Source of the DNA: Karalla daura
Lineage: Eukaryota > Chordata > Actinopteri > Chaetodontiformes > Leiognathidae
DNA length: 64,000 nucleotides
Reading direction: 5' to 3'
Assembly: GCA_029224185.1 (NCBI GenBank)
Contig: CM055206.1
Span: forward strand, 15,291,547-15,355,546
Under the pieces are notes generated by a model. It saw only the letters and a list, made by a program, of their open reading frames with translations, was not told the DNA's origin and ran no database searches. Below, piece after piece: positions 1-13,351 of this stretch. The position numbers and the translations under genes are program-made. Each line of letters opens with the position of its first letter. Within the stretch, counting starts at the first letter, position 1.

Positions 1-2200
1 GTTTGGCGCCGCTGTCGCAAACACAAACCGATCGCGTTCCCCTTTTTCCCCAGAGCCCCGGCAACTACCAAACACACAGGATTTAACACAGGATGTGCCA
101 CATTTCTGTCCAAATTTCCTCAAAGAGACATTCACCACCGCCATGGAAATAAGACGGCAGTAAGTGAGTGTTAGAATTTTATATGGAGTAATAACGTAGC
201 AATAACTACGGCGTCTGAGTGGACGATGGAGCGGAGGAAAATGCTGGGGAGGAAAAAAGTGTGAGTTCATTCATTTCATCTGCACTGGATGAGGAATTTG
301 TTTTGAGAAATTGTGTGACTACAGATGAGAGGAACAGTGCCTGGATGGCCAGTCCGCCTTCATTTTCCAAGGCCATCATACCCACTGGCAGACGGAGTCA
401 TGATGAAGGCTTGAATGGAACAGTCTAAATGCAGAAAGTTTATTCATTCGGCAGCCTGAGTTATTTCATAATCACACCTAACAGGTGAAATTCATGTCTA
501 TTTCCAGGCTTAAGTAAAAGTTCTGCATTCATAACTTTACTTAAAGATTCCGTGTGTAGGATTCAGATGTGAGCTTGATGAGATCTGAGACGCTAACACA
601 ATGAAACTCCCTCGCTTCATCCTCCTCTGCGGTTACAATCTGCAAAAGTGAGACACTAAGTAAAAGCACTTGTGTGGGAGGGCAGGCCTTTCACATTTCC
701 ATCCCCAGGAACCTGTTGCTAATTTCTAGATCTATAAACCACACCATTGGAAGAATTATCCAGCATTTTCTTTCACTTTCCTCCTGGTTCTGGGGTTCTG
801 GGACATCTTGACCTGCCTCTATCTTGGTTATTGATATCATCTTACCAACAGCATCTAACCAGATGTGCACAAAGGGAAGCTGGGTTTGTGCTTTACAGTC
901 ATCAATAGTCATGCTCTTCTTCCTGCCCTTATGGAAACATTACAGATAACCCCTCCCCCCAAATGGAGGTTTAACAGATTTAAAACCTCTTTTAAATAAG
1001 TACCTTGTTGTCTGTTGTTGACTGTTGAAAAGGTGCAATATGTGCATTATGTATGAGCAAGAACTGTACTTTTAGCTCTCTAGCATTTTAGAGTCTTTAT
1101 TATTGTTATTCAAGTGTGACTCCTATGATGTGAATCTATTGTCTGCTGTATTGTGGAGCCAGTGGTCGACAGAAGCTCCAAAACAACTTTTCCATACGGA
1201 TCAATGAATTCAGATTCTGTTTCTAAAATATTAATTTGGTTTAGTTGTAAAGGTAGTTCACTCCTGTTTTGCGGGTCAGCTAAATTGCGGTTCTATATGA
1301 GAATATATGAGAGTGACTTCCAGAATCTATTACAACTGTGCCGCCAACTAACCCTCAATTTGTAAAATTAAAAACGAATTTGAAGATGACACTGGTTAAA
1401 TGTTGCGTGCTCCCACTTGAGCTATGATGTAGTCATTTTGGCTGCACCTGTCCATTTTCTGCATAACATTAGAATAAATGAAACTTTCATGAGCAGTTGG
1501 GGGAATTGAGTTGTTGCAGCAGTGGAACGGGAAAAAAAAAGAAAAACAGAAACGGAGAATATACGGTTTAAAAATAGAGCTCTCCCACTTTATTGAAGAT
1601 AATATATGAACAGCAACAAAACTATATGGAGGATGATTCAATAAATTAAAGGCGGCTGCATCTTTCTCCCCAGAGAGTTTCTTTATGCTGACTATAAACA
1701 CATTTATAGGTTGGCAGCTGTACAGCACAACGCACAGAATCAGGCCAACACACATACGTGAAAACCAGGGCGATGGAGCGAGACCACACGCCGTCTCAAG
1801 AAGCACCCCCCCACCCCCACCCCCCCCCCTCCCACCCAGGCTGTACTGTACTGTACACCCCCCTCCCCCACCCCCATCCTCGCTGTAATCCCACCTCCCC
1901 TGAGTCCCTCCAAACAGGTGACATCCTGTGCTGTGTCTGGTTTGAAATAATCTCAAACAACAGATGGGTCCTCTTCCCCGAGCCTGCCAGCCAGCCCCGC
2001 ACTGCACCGCGGGCCCCCGTGGCAGCAAAAAAAAAAACACACGAAACAAAAAAAAAAGAAAAAGAAGAAACACGGTTCTACCCACGCCAGGAGAGTGGTC
2101 CAATCCTCATCACTGTCCCCACCACGCTGCTGCCGCCACCGTACAACACTGCGCTGTTTCTGCATGTGTTTCACTTCCTGCCCTCTCCTGGCCCGAGCAG
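1..2200. other. Gene-poor left end
   Basis: Mostly unique AT-rich DNA with no recognisable protein. At 143-159 there is ATGGAAATAAGACGGCA next to a strong donor GTAAGT with good start context, a weak hint of a first coding exon. C-rich and A-rich low-complexity stretches lie at 1806-1880 and 2026-2070. Confidence 0.4.
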
Positions 2201-2232
<32 letters not shown>

Positions 2233-2249
2233 GTGTGTGTGTGTGTGTG
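2201..2249. repeat. (GT)n microsatellite
   Basis: About 24 GT units with one GC interruption; it generates a false 'VCVCV' reading frame. Confidence 0.95.
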
Positions 2250-3351
2250 CTGTGTCTCCATCGCTACTTCATTGATCCTCCTCCTCTCATGTTTAAAGCC
2301 TCGGTGACTCCTCCCGCCACCTCAGGTCCATGGATGCCAACACCCTGAAGATCATCAAGGCTTTCTTCTATTATTCTTTTATTAATATGTTTCATTGATC
2401 TGTTTCCTGTCTCGACTTTGTCATTGTTATTGCAGTTTACTATGACGAGTTTCATTTGTATCATTATTGTATTTTTCTATCTGTAGGTGACAACATTTAC
2501 CATTATAAAAGTACATATAAGGTCAACTATTATATGGGGTTTTACTATCCAGTAGATTTCAGACTCTGCTTTCCTAAACACTGTGAGAAGAAACCAAGAC
2601 AGCACTGCAGAGAATCAGTGGAAGAATCATCGGTCTTACATTCAGTAAATCATCCTTTTATTGAAACTGTGACTACAAAATGAAATCACTATTGTTTTTT
2701 CTTAAGATGGTGAATGAATGCTAAGAACAAGACAAAGTGTCCTCTGGGAAACAGGTGAAAACAATAACTTCTCACCTGTCCTGCCCACAAGATGCTAATA
2801 GACCTCCACTTTTTAACAGGAGAAAATCCAAATATGCTGGTCAGGTAACTGTAGGAGCTGTGGGTTTTGTGTTTTTGGTGGTGGGTTGGTTTAGTCATAA
2901 CTAAACATATGAAGACTCTCAACGCTCGTACAAAATCAACACACTGCATAAAAATCTTATGAGTGACGTATCCACACAGCTGTATGGAGATCTCACTCGT
3001 GAGAAAAGTGATACCCTAGTGTCTGAACTCTCTTTAATTGACTTTTGTATCTGTAACTATCACCTAGTGCCACTGTTGGGTCAAAGACCTATTTTCCGAT
3101 ACTATATGAACAAATAACATATAGGATCTGCCTGAGGTGGGCGTTCTCTGGTCTGAAACAGTTTTATTTATACATGAAAATCATCTGTACCCGTGGCTCC
3201 AGCTGTGCCCTTTTGATAAGCCTCAACTGAGCTTTTTTTATTATGTCACATTGATACCCACCTGTCACACCTGATGGCTACTGAATAAGGCTAAATTCCA
3301 GCTGGAAAGGCCACTTCCTTACAACTACTGCCTCCATTCAGATGCTCGGGC

Positions 3352-3363
3352 GAGTTTGTGTGT

Positions 3364-3402
<39 letters not shown>
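3352..3402. repeat. (GT)n microsatellite
   Basis: About 25 GT units with a GTAT interruption near the left side. Confidence 0.92.
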
Positions 3403-3403
<1 letters not shown>

Positions 3404-3608
3404 ACGAGCTGGCCAAAAAAGCTCACTGCATCCTAAATTAATCACGCCACTTTAACATCTCTGTGTTCTCTGCTGAGCCAGCTCTAAAGTTGAAGCGGGA
3501 GTCTGAGGGAGAGTAAGAATGCTAAGCAGCTTCCTAAACTCTTAGCGGCGGCGGCACAGTTAGTGAAACACTCCTCCGTGTCCTCTTCATCTTTTATGGT
3601 CCCTCTAC

Positions 3609-3812
3609 ATCCTCCTCCTTCTCCTCCCCCTCCTCATCCTCATCCTCCTCCTCGCTGCACCAACTTTTATACTTCTCCATCAATCCTCCTCCCCGGGATC
3701 CGCCTCTGTCACCTCATTAACATCGCCTCTGATTCTCCCTCCTGCTCAATCCTATCTCTCCCTCCTCCTCCTCCTCCTCCTCATCCTCCTCCTCCTCATC
3801 CTCCTCCTCCAC
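3609..3812. repeat. Pyrimidine-rich (CTC)n/(TCC)n tract
   Basis: Two dense clusters of CCT/CTC triplets (about 3609-3655 and 3757-3812) in a C/T-rich strand; mirror-symmetric purine/pyrimidine DNA. Confidence 0.85.
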
Positions 3813-4137
3813 TGTCCGTGCCCTCTGAGCTCTGCTCTGCCACAGTTCAGCTGGTGCCAGGAGACTGCTCCCTTTGTGCCTTGCTGAAGAGGACTCGCAG
3901 CTTGCGAGTGTGTGACAGAGAGTTGCATGAATGTGTGTATGCGTGTGTGTGTGTGTGTGAGTGAGTGAAGGATGGAGGTGGGTGAGGGGGGTGGAGGGGA
4001 TGGGGGGAGGGAGGGGGTCAGGGAAGATTGACACGGGCATCCATCAACGCAAGTGTGCGGCGTGCCTATCGCTGTCACAGAGATTTCAGTCGAGCTTGTC
4101 GGCATCAATTATCTGTGGTAGATAACTGGGACATAAC

Positions 4138-4165
4138 TCTACACACACGCACACACACACACACT
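4138..4165. repeat. (CA)n microsatellite
   Basis: Imperfect CA repeat with CG and TTG interruptions, continuing patchily to about 4195. Confidence 0.85.
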
Positions 4166-4348
4166 TGCACACACCCACTCACACACATACACACCAAGTA
4201 GCACTACTCCAATCCATTTTATTTATAAAGCACAAATTTAAATAAACACAAAGGTTTCCAAAGTACAACTCCCTGTGACGAATGCCACCTACTGCAGCTT
4301 CCCCTAAAATGTTATTGATGTCAGCCCTGCTCTCACATCACATCACAT

Positions 4349-4349
<1 letters not shown>

Positions 4350-4377
<28 letters not shown>
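4350..4377. repeat. (CA)n microsatellite
   Basis: Perfect CA run preceded by three ACATC units. Confidence 0.9.
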
Positions 4378-4380
<3 letters not shown>

Positions 4381-7294
4381 TGCACAGGCGCACACACATA
4401 GGCTCGACATCGTCAAACTCATCTCTTTCAGCCGCAGCCATAATAAAGACACAAAAGCTGCCTGGCCGCGTGTTTTGAAGCCCAGCAGAGCATGACGCCG
4501 AAGAGAAGTAGTAGCCTTGTTAAAAGCTCAAGCAACTCCGTCTTCTTCTGTGTCTCCCGCTAATGGATGGGTAAATTTAGAAGTATAGTCAAAAGAGAGG
4601 AGACGACAAGAGGGGAGGAAGTATGTTTCAGCCTGAGGAATCATCTTCTTTTCCTCTTTCTTTCTTGATTCATTTTTTTTTCTATCTGGCCAAGGATTTC
4701 CAACAAGCCTCTCTTAATATGCTGAAAAGGAGTTTGAAAAGGACAACCTGGCCAAAGTGTTTTAAGCCAGAGCCAAAACAAATAAAGTAACAAGTCAATA
4801 AAGTCGACTCAATGGTGTGTCCTCTGTTGTCATGTAAGAACAAAACCTGCGGTGAGTTAAATGATGGCGAGCCATGAAAAAATATGATGGAAATGACAGA
4901 GGAAGGAAAGGTCCTGTGGGGGATGATATCATCATAATGATATTCATCCTAATGCACCATCTGGAGTAATGGCTTTTGGATGGTCCTCTGACCAAGCCCC
5001 CAGCTACACTGATCTAATGATTTATTGACAGTGGCATGGCTTAAGGCTATACGACTAAATAAGAGCTTATAATCACTCCATTCTGAAATCGTTATGTCAG
5101 CCACATGTAAAATAGACATTATGGACAGAGAAGATCCTCCCGTCCTGGACCTTAACACCACAGGTCTAAGTCCCATAACTCTACTGAGCTTTCCGTCTAC
5201 ATTGGACTCTTAACTTCTTCACCAGAGCAATGAAAAAAAAAGGTAAGGTAGGGAAAATAATGTCAAGCAAGTATGTAGACCTAGAAAATGTGCTGGACTC
5301 AAAATCCTAGGATGGGTCTCACTTGTGGGTGTGCAGGATGGAAGAGTTCATGGGGAGCTCATCAGAGGTCATGGCTTCCAATACAGTATGGACAATGGGG
5401 TATTTATGGTTGGGCGGCATGGCTAAACTATTCATTCAGTGATTAAAGCACCAACTTTGGTGCAGACATTGCTGAATATTTGTTGACTGCGTCTGGATAT
5501 TGGGTCACTGCAAATTTATATTCTGATGACTGTGGCAGCCACTTTTGAAGATGGCTGCCAGTGGTTACTGGCATGCAATACTGGCATTGCTTAGCCCTGC
5601 AGCTGCTGTTTCATATTTTCAGCACTACAAATAAAAATTAGACAGACTTTAAAGTGGGGAAAATCTTTATTGCAAGGTAACAGAGCAGATGTAACAGCTA
5701 TGGCCTCCAGGGACAAATTTGTGAATGGCCCAGATATTTTAAAAATATATTCAACAACACATCTAACAAATTTTGTGCTTTTATCACGAACAGAACAATT
5801 GTTGTAATATATTCAGCTAAGCCGCCCCACCATTATGCCAGCATATAGGCTATGGAGTGCTGGTGTGATCACTCTGTTGCTCTTTGTTAGTCCATCAATG
5901 ATGGACAGGAAACCACATGTTGATTTTACACTGATTGGCTGTCTTGCCTGCCACTTGCATGAATTGTCACATGGCTTTACGTTCCTTCCTCAACAGAGCG
6001 TTGCAACTGTTCAGATTTGTCCATTTTAAGATTTTCAGTATCCAACATTTATGCATGAATGAGGACGTGATGTCGTTTTTGGACCTGCTGCACGTCTTTT
6101 GCAGGATATAGACGTTGTTTACCTTCAACAAAGTCAAGTAAAAGCATTTTTTTCAGTCATCTTTAAATAAAACCAAAGATGCATATCAGCCAGTTCTGCA
6201 TTTAGACTTGTGACAGCTCATTGGAGAGATTCAGGTTCTTTAAGAGATAAAATAAAAAAAACATATTTTTTTGTCTTCAGACAGCAAAGTGCCTTCAGAC
6301 AGCAAGGCAAATTCTCATTATCCTTGATTTCTTGACTTGTTCAGTTCATTTTTATGCAACTGCTGTAACTGTCTGGACATGACTGAGCAAACCAGCATGG
6401 ATGGAGGCACAGACTGCATGATGATAATGACTGTCTTTGTGTTTGTGTGCTCAGCCTCACACCACAACACATACATTCACTCGTTCATTTTCTCGTTCAC
6501 CTTATGGGTGTCCCAGCAGTCTGGATGAATGGACTCGCACAGCACGTTTCAACATATGCCAAGACACTTCACAGAAACACAGACATACTCTCAAAGGACA
6601 TTGGATATACCAGATTACAAATCATTCAGGAGACAAGGACAAAACAACTTTGAAAAAAACTATTTTTAAAGGATGTCTGTACACACACACAGACATGCAC
6701 ATACACACACTCACACACACCAATCTGAGTAAACCCCCATGGACATGGAGAGAAAGGTTCTCAAGCCTCCAGTCTTAGACTCCAGGGGCATATCCAGACA
6801 TTTTTGACAAGGGTGGCCCATGTGGGGCACTGACTTATGGTGGGCTGGCTGGCCATCAGTTTTGCTAGTGGCTAACAAATAACAGTTTGTCTCCATCCGT
6901 AGCTTAAAAACTGTTTCCAATGTTCATATGAGGTGAACACACCCCTATTACCCATTAGATCTGGGGTTATCACCCTCCCCAGGCCATCCCTCATAGCTAG
7001 GACCATCACTAAACTGAGGCGTCCAAACTGTTCTGTTATGTATGTAAGGCTATGTATATCTATCTATCTATCTATACCTAAAGATTAAACGATCAAATAC
7101 GAAAGAAGATTATCTACTTAATATCTACTAAGCAAGTATCTCACAAGGAATGTGAACTTCCTGGAGTTGGTCTTAAAGGACCAGAAACGTGGTGTTGAAG
7201 GCCTTGGGTCCAGTGCTGGAGAAATCCTTGAGCTGGCTGCAGCAGTGCAGAGTTTGGAGAAGTTGGCTTGTGAAAATTAAAGTAGAGGGTTTGC

Positions 7295-7298
<4 letters not shown>

Positions 7299-7333
<35 letters not shown>
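7299..7333. repeat. (CA)n microsatellite
   Basis: About 17 CA units, followed by a CT-rich tail. Confidence 0.95.
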
Positions 7334-7335
<2 letters not shown>

Positions 7336-8816
7336 TCTCTCTCATTCTCTCTTTCCCATCGCTGACACCCATGTCCAAGGCACCTGTGTGAGGGGCTGCA
7401 GCTCCAGCCGAGCTGCATGTCCACAGGGTCTATAGCGGGGGGGGAAGTTCACTCCTGCAGCAGGTGCTTTTCCTCAACCCAGGCTGCGGTTCAATAAAAG
7501 GTATGAGGAGCTGGAATTTTGGCTTTTCACAGCAATTTTTTCCACAGTGTTTATAAGGCTAAAAGAACAAACCTCTCCTTTGTCGGTGTGATCCAAAACT
7601 AAAATATTTCACAAGTGTGGAATAAAAAGAAAAGAAAAAAAAAAGGTAAACGTGGCACGTTTCAATTTCATTCCCAGTGAAACGTTCCAGCGCGATTGTT
7701 ATGGTTTCAGCGGCAGACTGCACGCACGTCTCCTCGCCTGCCATAAGACACGCAGGCACAAAGACACACGCCACAGCCATGCAAAAGGGATTTTTACACT
7801 CCCAGACAAAATGAGATTATTTTTTTGCCATTCAGATTATTCCAGGCGAGCGTTCGTGTTGTGTCTCAACCCCGCTCAGGCACGTATTGCACTTCTCTGT
7901 GTACATCCAAGAAGGAGAAGAAAGAGAAAAAAAAACCATCATAATATAATAAGAACTGGAGTCAATTGCCTGATTTCACCTACAGGGCCAAAAGGTTGCT
8001 CATTATTCACATTATTCATGCTCTCCTCCCTGGTGTGTTTTTGTGCGAGGGAGAAATGAATTGTCTGCTGGGCTGTAGGTCGAAATAAACAAGCTCTGCT
8101 TTCAAATCCAGCCAGAGATGGTAAAAACCCAGGCGATGGCCACTTTAGCCTGTGGTTGATAAGCAGTTATTGTGGGCAGGCAGGGGGATGATCCGGTGAC
8201 GGCGGATGGATGGCTGCAGACGGCATCCCATCCTCCCAGCACTGACATAAACACCACACTCCATCTTCTTAACGTCCCTCCTGGTGAATGTGAAGAAATT
8301 AACCACCGACTGTGGTCTGCTCGAACTTTGTTCACCCTCCTCCTCCCTCCTTTTTTTTACTGTCTGGTTACATTTCAGACAATCTGCGATTTAACCCTTG
8401 AGATACATTAAACCGTGCTCACAGAGGGATGGAAACACACACACACATACTCCTTTTGTTTTGGATGTCGAAAGTGTCACTTAAAAGCATTGTTGGATTG
8501 TATAAATTCCCTCGTTGGGTCTCTTTTGTTGTTTTTTTTATACCTTACAATCGTTGATCTAAAGTTTCTATGGGCTCACTAATTAAAAGATCAACATCTA
8601 ACAGGTATGCCTGGTGGAGACAGGCGCGCAGACACTGCAGTAGTTAATTTCCCATACTACTCCTGTGTGGCTTCAAATTGCAGCAATTGGATTTTAATCT
8701 GTGTACCACTGATTAGTCATTTGGCTCCCCAGCCGCTGTGTAATTTGTTCCACAACAGAGAGCGGAACAGGCACGCGTGCACACACACACGTACTGTACA
8801 CACAGTTTATGGAAAT

Positions 8817-8840
8817 ACACACACACACACACACACATAC
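8817..8840. repeat. (CA)n microsatellite
   Basis: About 12 CA units within a wider CA-rich stretch (8773-8846). Confidence 0.85.
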
Positions 8841-9150
8841 ACGCTCAAGCAGGGATGCGACACGATCTATGCACACACAGAGATGCTGAGAGAGGTGGAC
8901 ACATGGGACAAAAAGGTCTGGGGGGAGAGAAAAAAAGAAAAAGCAGCAGCAGCTGAAGAAGAAGAAGAAAGGCTGGCTCAGAGGACACACACAAAAAAAA
9001 ACAGAAGAAGAGCATAAAGCAAACAATAGTTTGTCCTGAGATTCCAGAGTGTCTCAGCACCATCTCATGGAGACCGAGCGCATGGCACGCGCTTAGACAT
9101 CAGGGTTGATCGTCCAATACTGAGTGAGTCTGTGCGTGTGTGCAAGCGCG

Positions 9151-9173
9151 CGCGTGTGTGTGTGTGTGTGTGT
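9151..9173. repeat. (CG/TG)n alternating tract
   Basis: GCGCGCGTGTGTGTGTG: alternating purine-pyrimidine DNA with potential for Z-form. Confidence 0.85.
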
Positions 9174-12100
9174 GCGAATGTCCACCAGGAGATAGACAAG
9201 GTCGGTGACTGGAGGCGATCCGTTCACACTGTGACAGCAAAGTGGCTGGGAGTCCTACGGCCACGGGTCAGGAGCCGAGCAGGGAGCCGCAATACGAGTG
9301 GGAAAGAACAGAGTCATTTCACCTGACAGACCAGGGCACAGGTGTGAAGACCCCGTCTGCATGCGTGTGTGATTGAGTGTCGTCGAACGCAGCTGATGAC
9401 CCTTTATCCTCATCGTCGCACCAGGTGTCACACAAGGTGACAGTTTCAGCTACATGGGCATCAAATTGAGCTTGACATTACAGTTCATACACACTCTTTT
9501 TATTATACATTTTCACGTTTCAAATGGTGCATTTCAAGCCTCGTGTAGTTGGGATTTCCATGATCAAATATGATTCTTACAGATTTGTGCAAGCGGAAAA
9601 TATGTGAGATATGTGAAATATGTGAAGTGTGTGATCATGACCTATTATCTTAAATCTGTTAAGTAATAATGTAGTTACTCTGGTTTTTTAGCAATCAAAA
9701 CATCTCTCTGTTTTTAATGTAATGCAGTCCTTATAATTCAAAGTGTTCGTGGAGCCGTATTCACCTCACATTTCGTAATTAGCAGGACTTCAATGAAATG
9801 TTAAACTGAAACAACTCTGCAGAAAATCAGTGCGGCGTAAAAGATAATGTGATCTAAATCATTAGAGTGAGATGAAAGATTATGATTAAGAGTATGATTA
9901 TAGAGGGGAGAATATTCTGAAGAATATGCAAAAAGCGTCACTGACGCTTATTATAGTAAAACGTGTGCTGCATAACTTTGGGCACTAGATGGCAACACTA
10001 ATCTGATCTATACATAAGTGTGCCTCACCAGTATCTCGGCATGTAATACTACCACTATTAGAGAAATGTAATTCATAACCTATTATGAAAATTAGATTTA
10101 TTTATTTTATTTTCTCTGTTTTTTATTATATAATTATTTGATTAATTACCTGTAAATAGTAAAACTTTGAAACTAATCTTTAAACTTGCAGAGACTGATT
10201 TTTTGTATTTCCACTTGAGGGCAACAAAATCAAGTTTAAACCCAACACAAACATAAACATCATCTTCTCGATCTGGAATTTTTGTACTGGGATGCTTATC
10301 CTCACTCACTGGACATAGATGCTATCAAACATTGGTTTGATCAAAAATACCTCAGATGCTATTTTACGAACCCCTGAATCTGAGTCCTGCTTGTAGATGT
10401 GGCAATGTTGTGATCTATTCATGTACGGGTCTATGTTACGTTCCATCACTCAATATGCAAAGGTCATGATGGATGAGGACATGATGATGTTTGATCTTTG
10501 GCTGAGAATAGTCTAGGATAGAATAGATTATTAGCAGAATAGAGTATTATAATTAAACATATCCCATATTCAAAAGTCCTGAAGGAGCAACATGCAGAAC
10601 ACCTGATAGTCAGTCCCTTAAAAGCACCTTTGTGTGCTTTTGTGTTTGCATACACATTGTCAGATGCAGATGGGTTAGCAGATGGGTTAGCATTAGTGGC
10701 ACTGCTCAGCAGCTTCGTCACAAAGCGAACAAAGACTGTGATGATCATTGACAGCGTTCGTGCCACTTAGCTGCTCCACACTCAGGTCAGATGTTTTTGT
10801 CGCTGACACTGACTAATCATCTGACTAATGCAGGATCACTTGTTACGTGGCAGGAGAGGTCCTCTGCAGGTGGAGGTGGGGGGACTTCCTGGCTGAACTG
10901 ACAAGCCTGTGAAATATCCGATAGTGGGAGGCTTCATTACCCATAGAAATGAGCAAATAAAATCCACAGTGTTTTCTAAAAAAACAAAACAAAACAAAAA
11001 AAACAGAAGTTCTGAAAGTTCTATAAACACCTGTCAAATATTGCTATCGCCTTTTTATGCTGTCATGAGATGTTATGATTTATGACTGTTTCCATCAAGA
11101 ATAGGACTTAATGCTGGTAACATCCACAGCATCGATCTTTGGGCTAAGAAGTAACATCATTCCTCCAAGTTTTCTTCCAGCCAAGCCATTTCACCAGTTG
11201 TCCTGGTCACTGGTCAGTGTTGGTCCATCCATTGATCAATTCTTAAAGCGCTTTATAAACCCAACAGGTGTTTCAGGGTTTTGCTGGAGCAGAGTGTGAA
11301 GGGGGAGAAGAAACTTAAAAACACACATTTTTGGACTTTGGGAGGAAACCATCCCCAGTAAAAAGCCACTCAGACTTCAGAATAACCTTCATATCCTTCA
11401 TGTAACTTCTTGTAACTCAGTTAATAACTTTACCAGTGCATCACTGAGACAGGTTCCATCCAGACTGCAAAAATGGTACGCAATCACATTTGACTTTACA
11501 GTTTTGGCCTTTAATTGTACAATCATCATTATGTATGTGGTGGCAAGCAAGGGGGGGTAAAAAAAATGCAAAGAAAGAAATTTTGACCTTTAATTATGTA
11601 CGCTGACATTTTTGAAAGCTGAGACACGGTGAACAGGAACATTTGGCCAGTTCCAGAACAGGCTGTGTCTAAAATACCAGCCAGACAGACACAGAGCCTG
11701 AACTGGAGCCTACTTTTATATCTGAGAAATGTAAAATAAAAGACCCTGAAAAGTCTGTTTCTGTGTGCTCGCTGGATGTGGTTCTATATTCTTAACACTG
11801 AATCACATGATTTTGATTTTGGTAAAGAGCTGCAGCTTCCCTTTTCCCTCTCCAGCTCCCCAGCGTCCTGCATGTAAGCACATCACACAGTCTCTGTCAT
11901 TTCTCTACAGTCTCTCAGGATCAACGTGCTGCTTCTCAGATTCTCAGCTCCTCTGATTCTGATTGCAAACGCACATTGCTGCACACTCCCCTCCAGAGCC
12001 ACATCAGATGCAAACCATAATTAGATTTTTCTCTATTACCTACCAAACAGAGGTCAGTCATGCTAATCCGTGTCGAGCAGGTAACGTGACCTGCCCTACT

Positions 12101-12462
12101 GAACGTGATGAGTGACCGGTGGCATTCAGTTTTCCTGTGCTGCATCCGGTCCTGCAGCCCGATGATGTGATGGCTGTTTCTACTTAGCTGTTCCCCAGAG
12201 CCTGCAGAGTCAAAGCATGGAGGAGCAGGCTGGTTAGCAGCCCGTTCTCTCTTTTCTTTCACTCAAATTACCTCGGAGTAGTAACCTTCAATGTGCCAGA
12301 GTGAGATGCAGCTTTCACAGTGGCTCTGTCTTACTACTGTCCTGCTTTTTCAACTGGCCTTCAACTAAAACAAAGAAAAAGAGAAAAAAATCAGTTTTAT
12401 TCTGTAGAGCGTTTTCACTGAATAACCCCTGGGATAAATGATTATTCAGTAGGTAGCCAGAG

Positions 12463-12599
<137 letters not shown>

Positions 12600-12911
12600 A
12601 TTCTGCCCCATCCTCAGAGCCCCATTCACTACAGTACCTTGCTCTCAATCAATCATTCAATATGTCTGAAACACTACAAAATAATAACTTTGCACTATAA
12701 TCAATATCCCATCTTAGTTTTAAGTAAATCGTATTTTGTCTAGAGTCCCCTCTTAAGGCTGCATATTGAATCAAACCATTCTTTCTCTGGTGGCAACACT
12801 GATGGCAGATGTGGATTTGTTTCTTCTATATATATTTTCCCTTCTGTTTATGCTTTATCACACTCTTTATATTGTAAAGTTCCTCGAGGGGGATTTCTCT
12901 AGACTCACATA

Positions 12912-12914
<3 letters not shown>

Positions 12915-12958
<44 letters not shown>

Positions 12959-12965
12959 CACACAC
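12915..12965. repeat. (CA)n microsatellite
   Basis: About 25 CA units with one CG interruption. Confidence 0.93.
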
Positions 12966-13308
12966 AACGGCACACATGATGCAGAGCCCAGTTGTCAAAT
13001 CAATATACAATCAGTCCCCGCTGCCCATTACTTGCTGAAAAGCACTGTTAAGACCCTCCATGCTTCCCAGAACCAATCAGGAGGTTTGTTGTTTGTCTCT
13101 CACAATGTCACAGGAACATGTTAATTAGGCAGGCGGTCGAGGTGGATAACCAAAAATAGCAGTGACACAGTAACATGGTTGCCGAAATGTGCTGGGCCTA
13201 CATCTGGGGCTCCTCCACGATTGGAAGCTCATGGGTGTAAGAAGATCAAAATAGCACTCAACAGGCTGGGACGTGGAGCGTCTTAAACAGTGCAATCATA
13301 CACAGGCG

Positions 13309-13310
13309 CA

Positions 13311-13349
<39 letters not shown>
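13309..13349. repeat. (CA)n microsatellite
   Basis: CA repeat with a CATA interruption near its left side. Confidence 0.93.

Positions 13350-13351
<2 letters not shown>

Larger units (their letters stand above)
2250..7298. other. Intergenic, no gene recognised
   Basis: AT-moderate DNA with the microsatellites listed separately. Around 4211-4275 (TCCATTTTATTTATAAAGC) there is a short fragment resembling a common dispersed fish repeat. No splice-bounded coding exon was recognised. Confidence 0.45.
7334..12462. other. Intergenic, no gene recognised
   Basis: Contains CA/GT arrays near 8817-8840 and 9151-9173 and an A-rich run at 10978-11003. 9480-10160 is AT-rich unique DNA. No ORF here resembles a known protein. 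Confidence 0.45.

Noticed and set aside
1396..2103. 235-residue minus-strand ORF with Gly runs
   Set aside because: Glycine and phenylalanine runs come from C-rich and A-rich low-complexity DNA; no recognisable domain.
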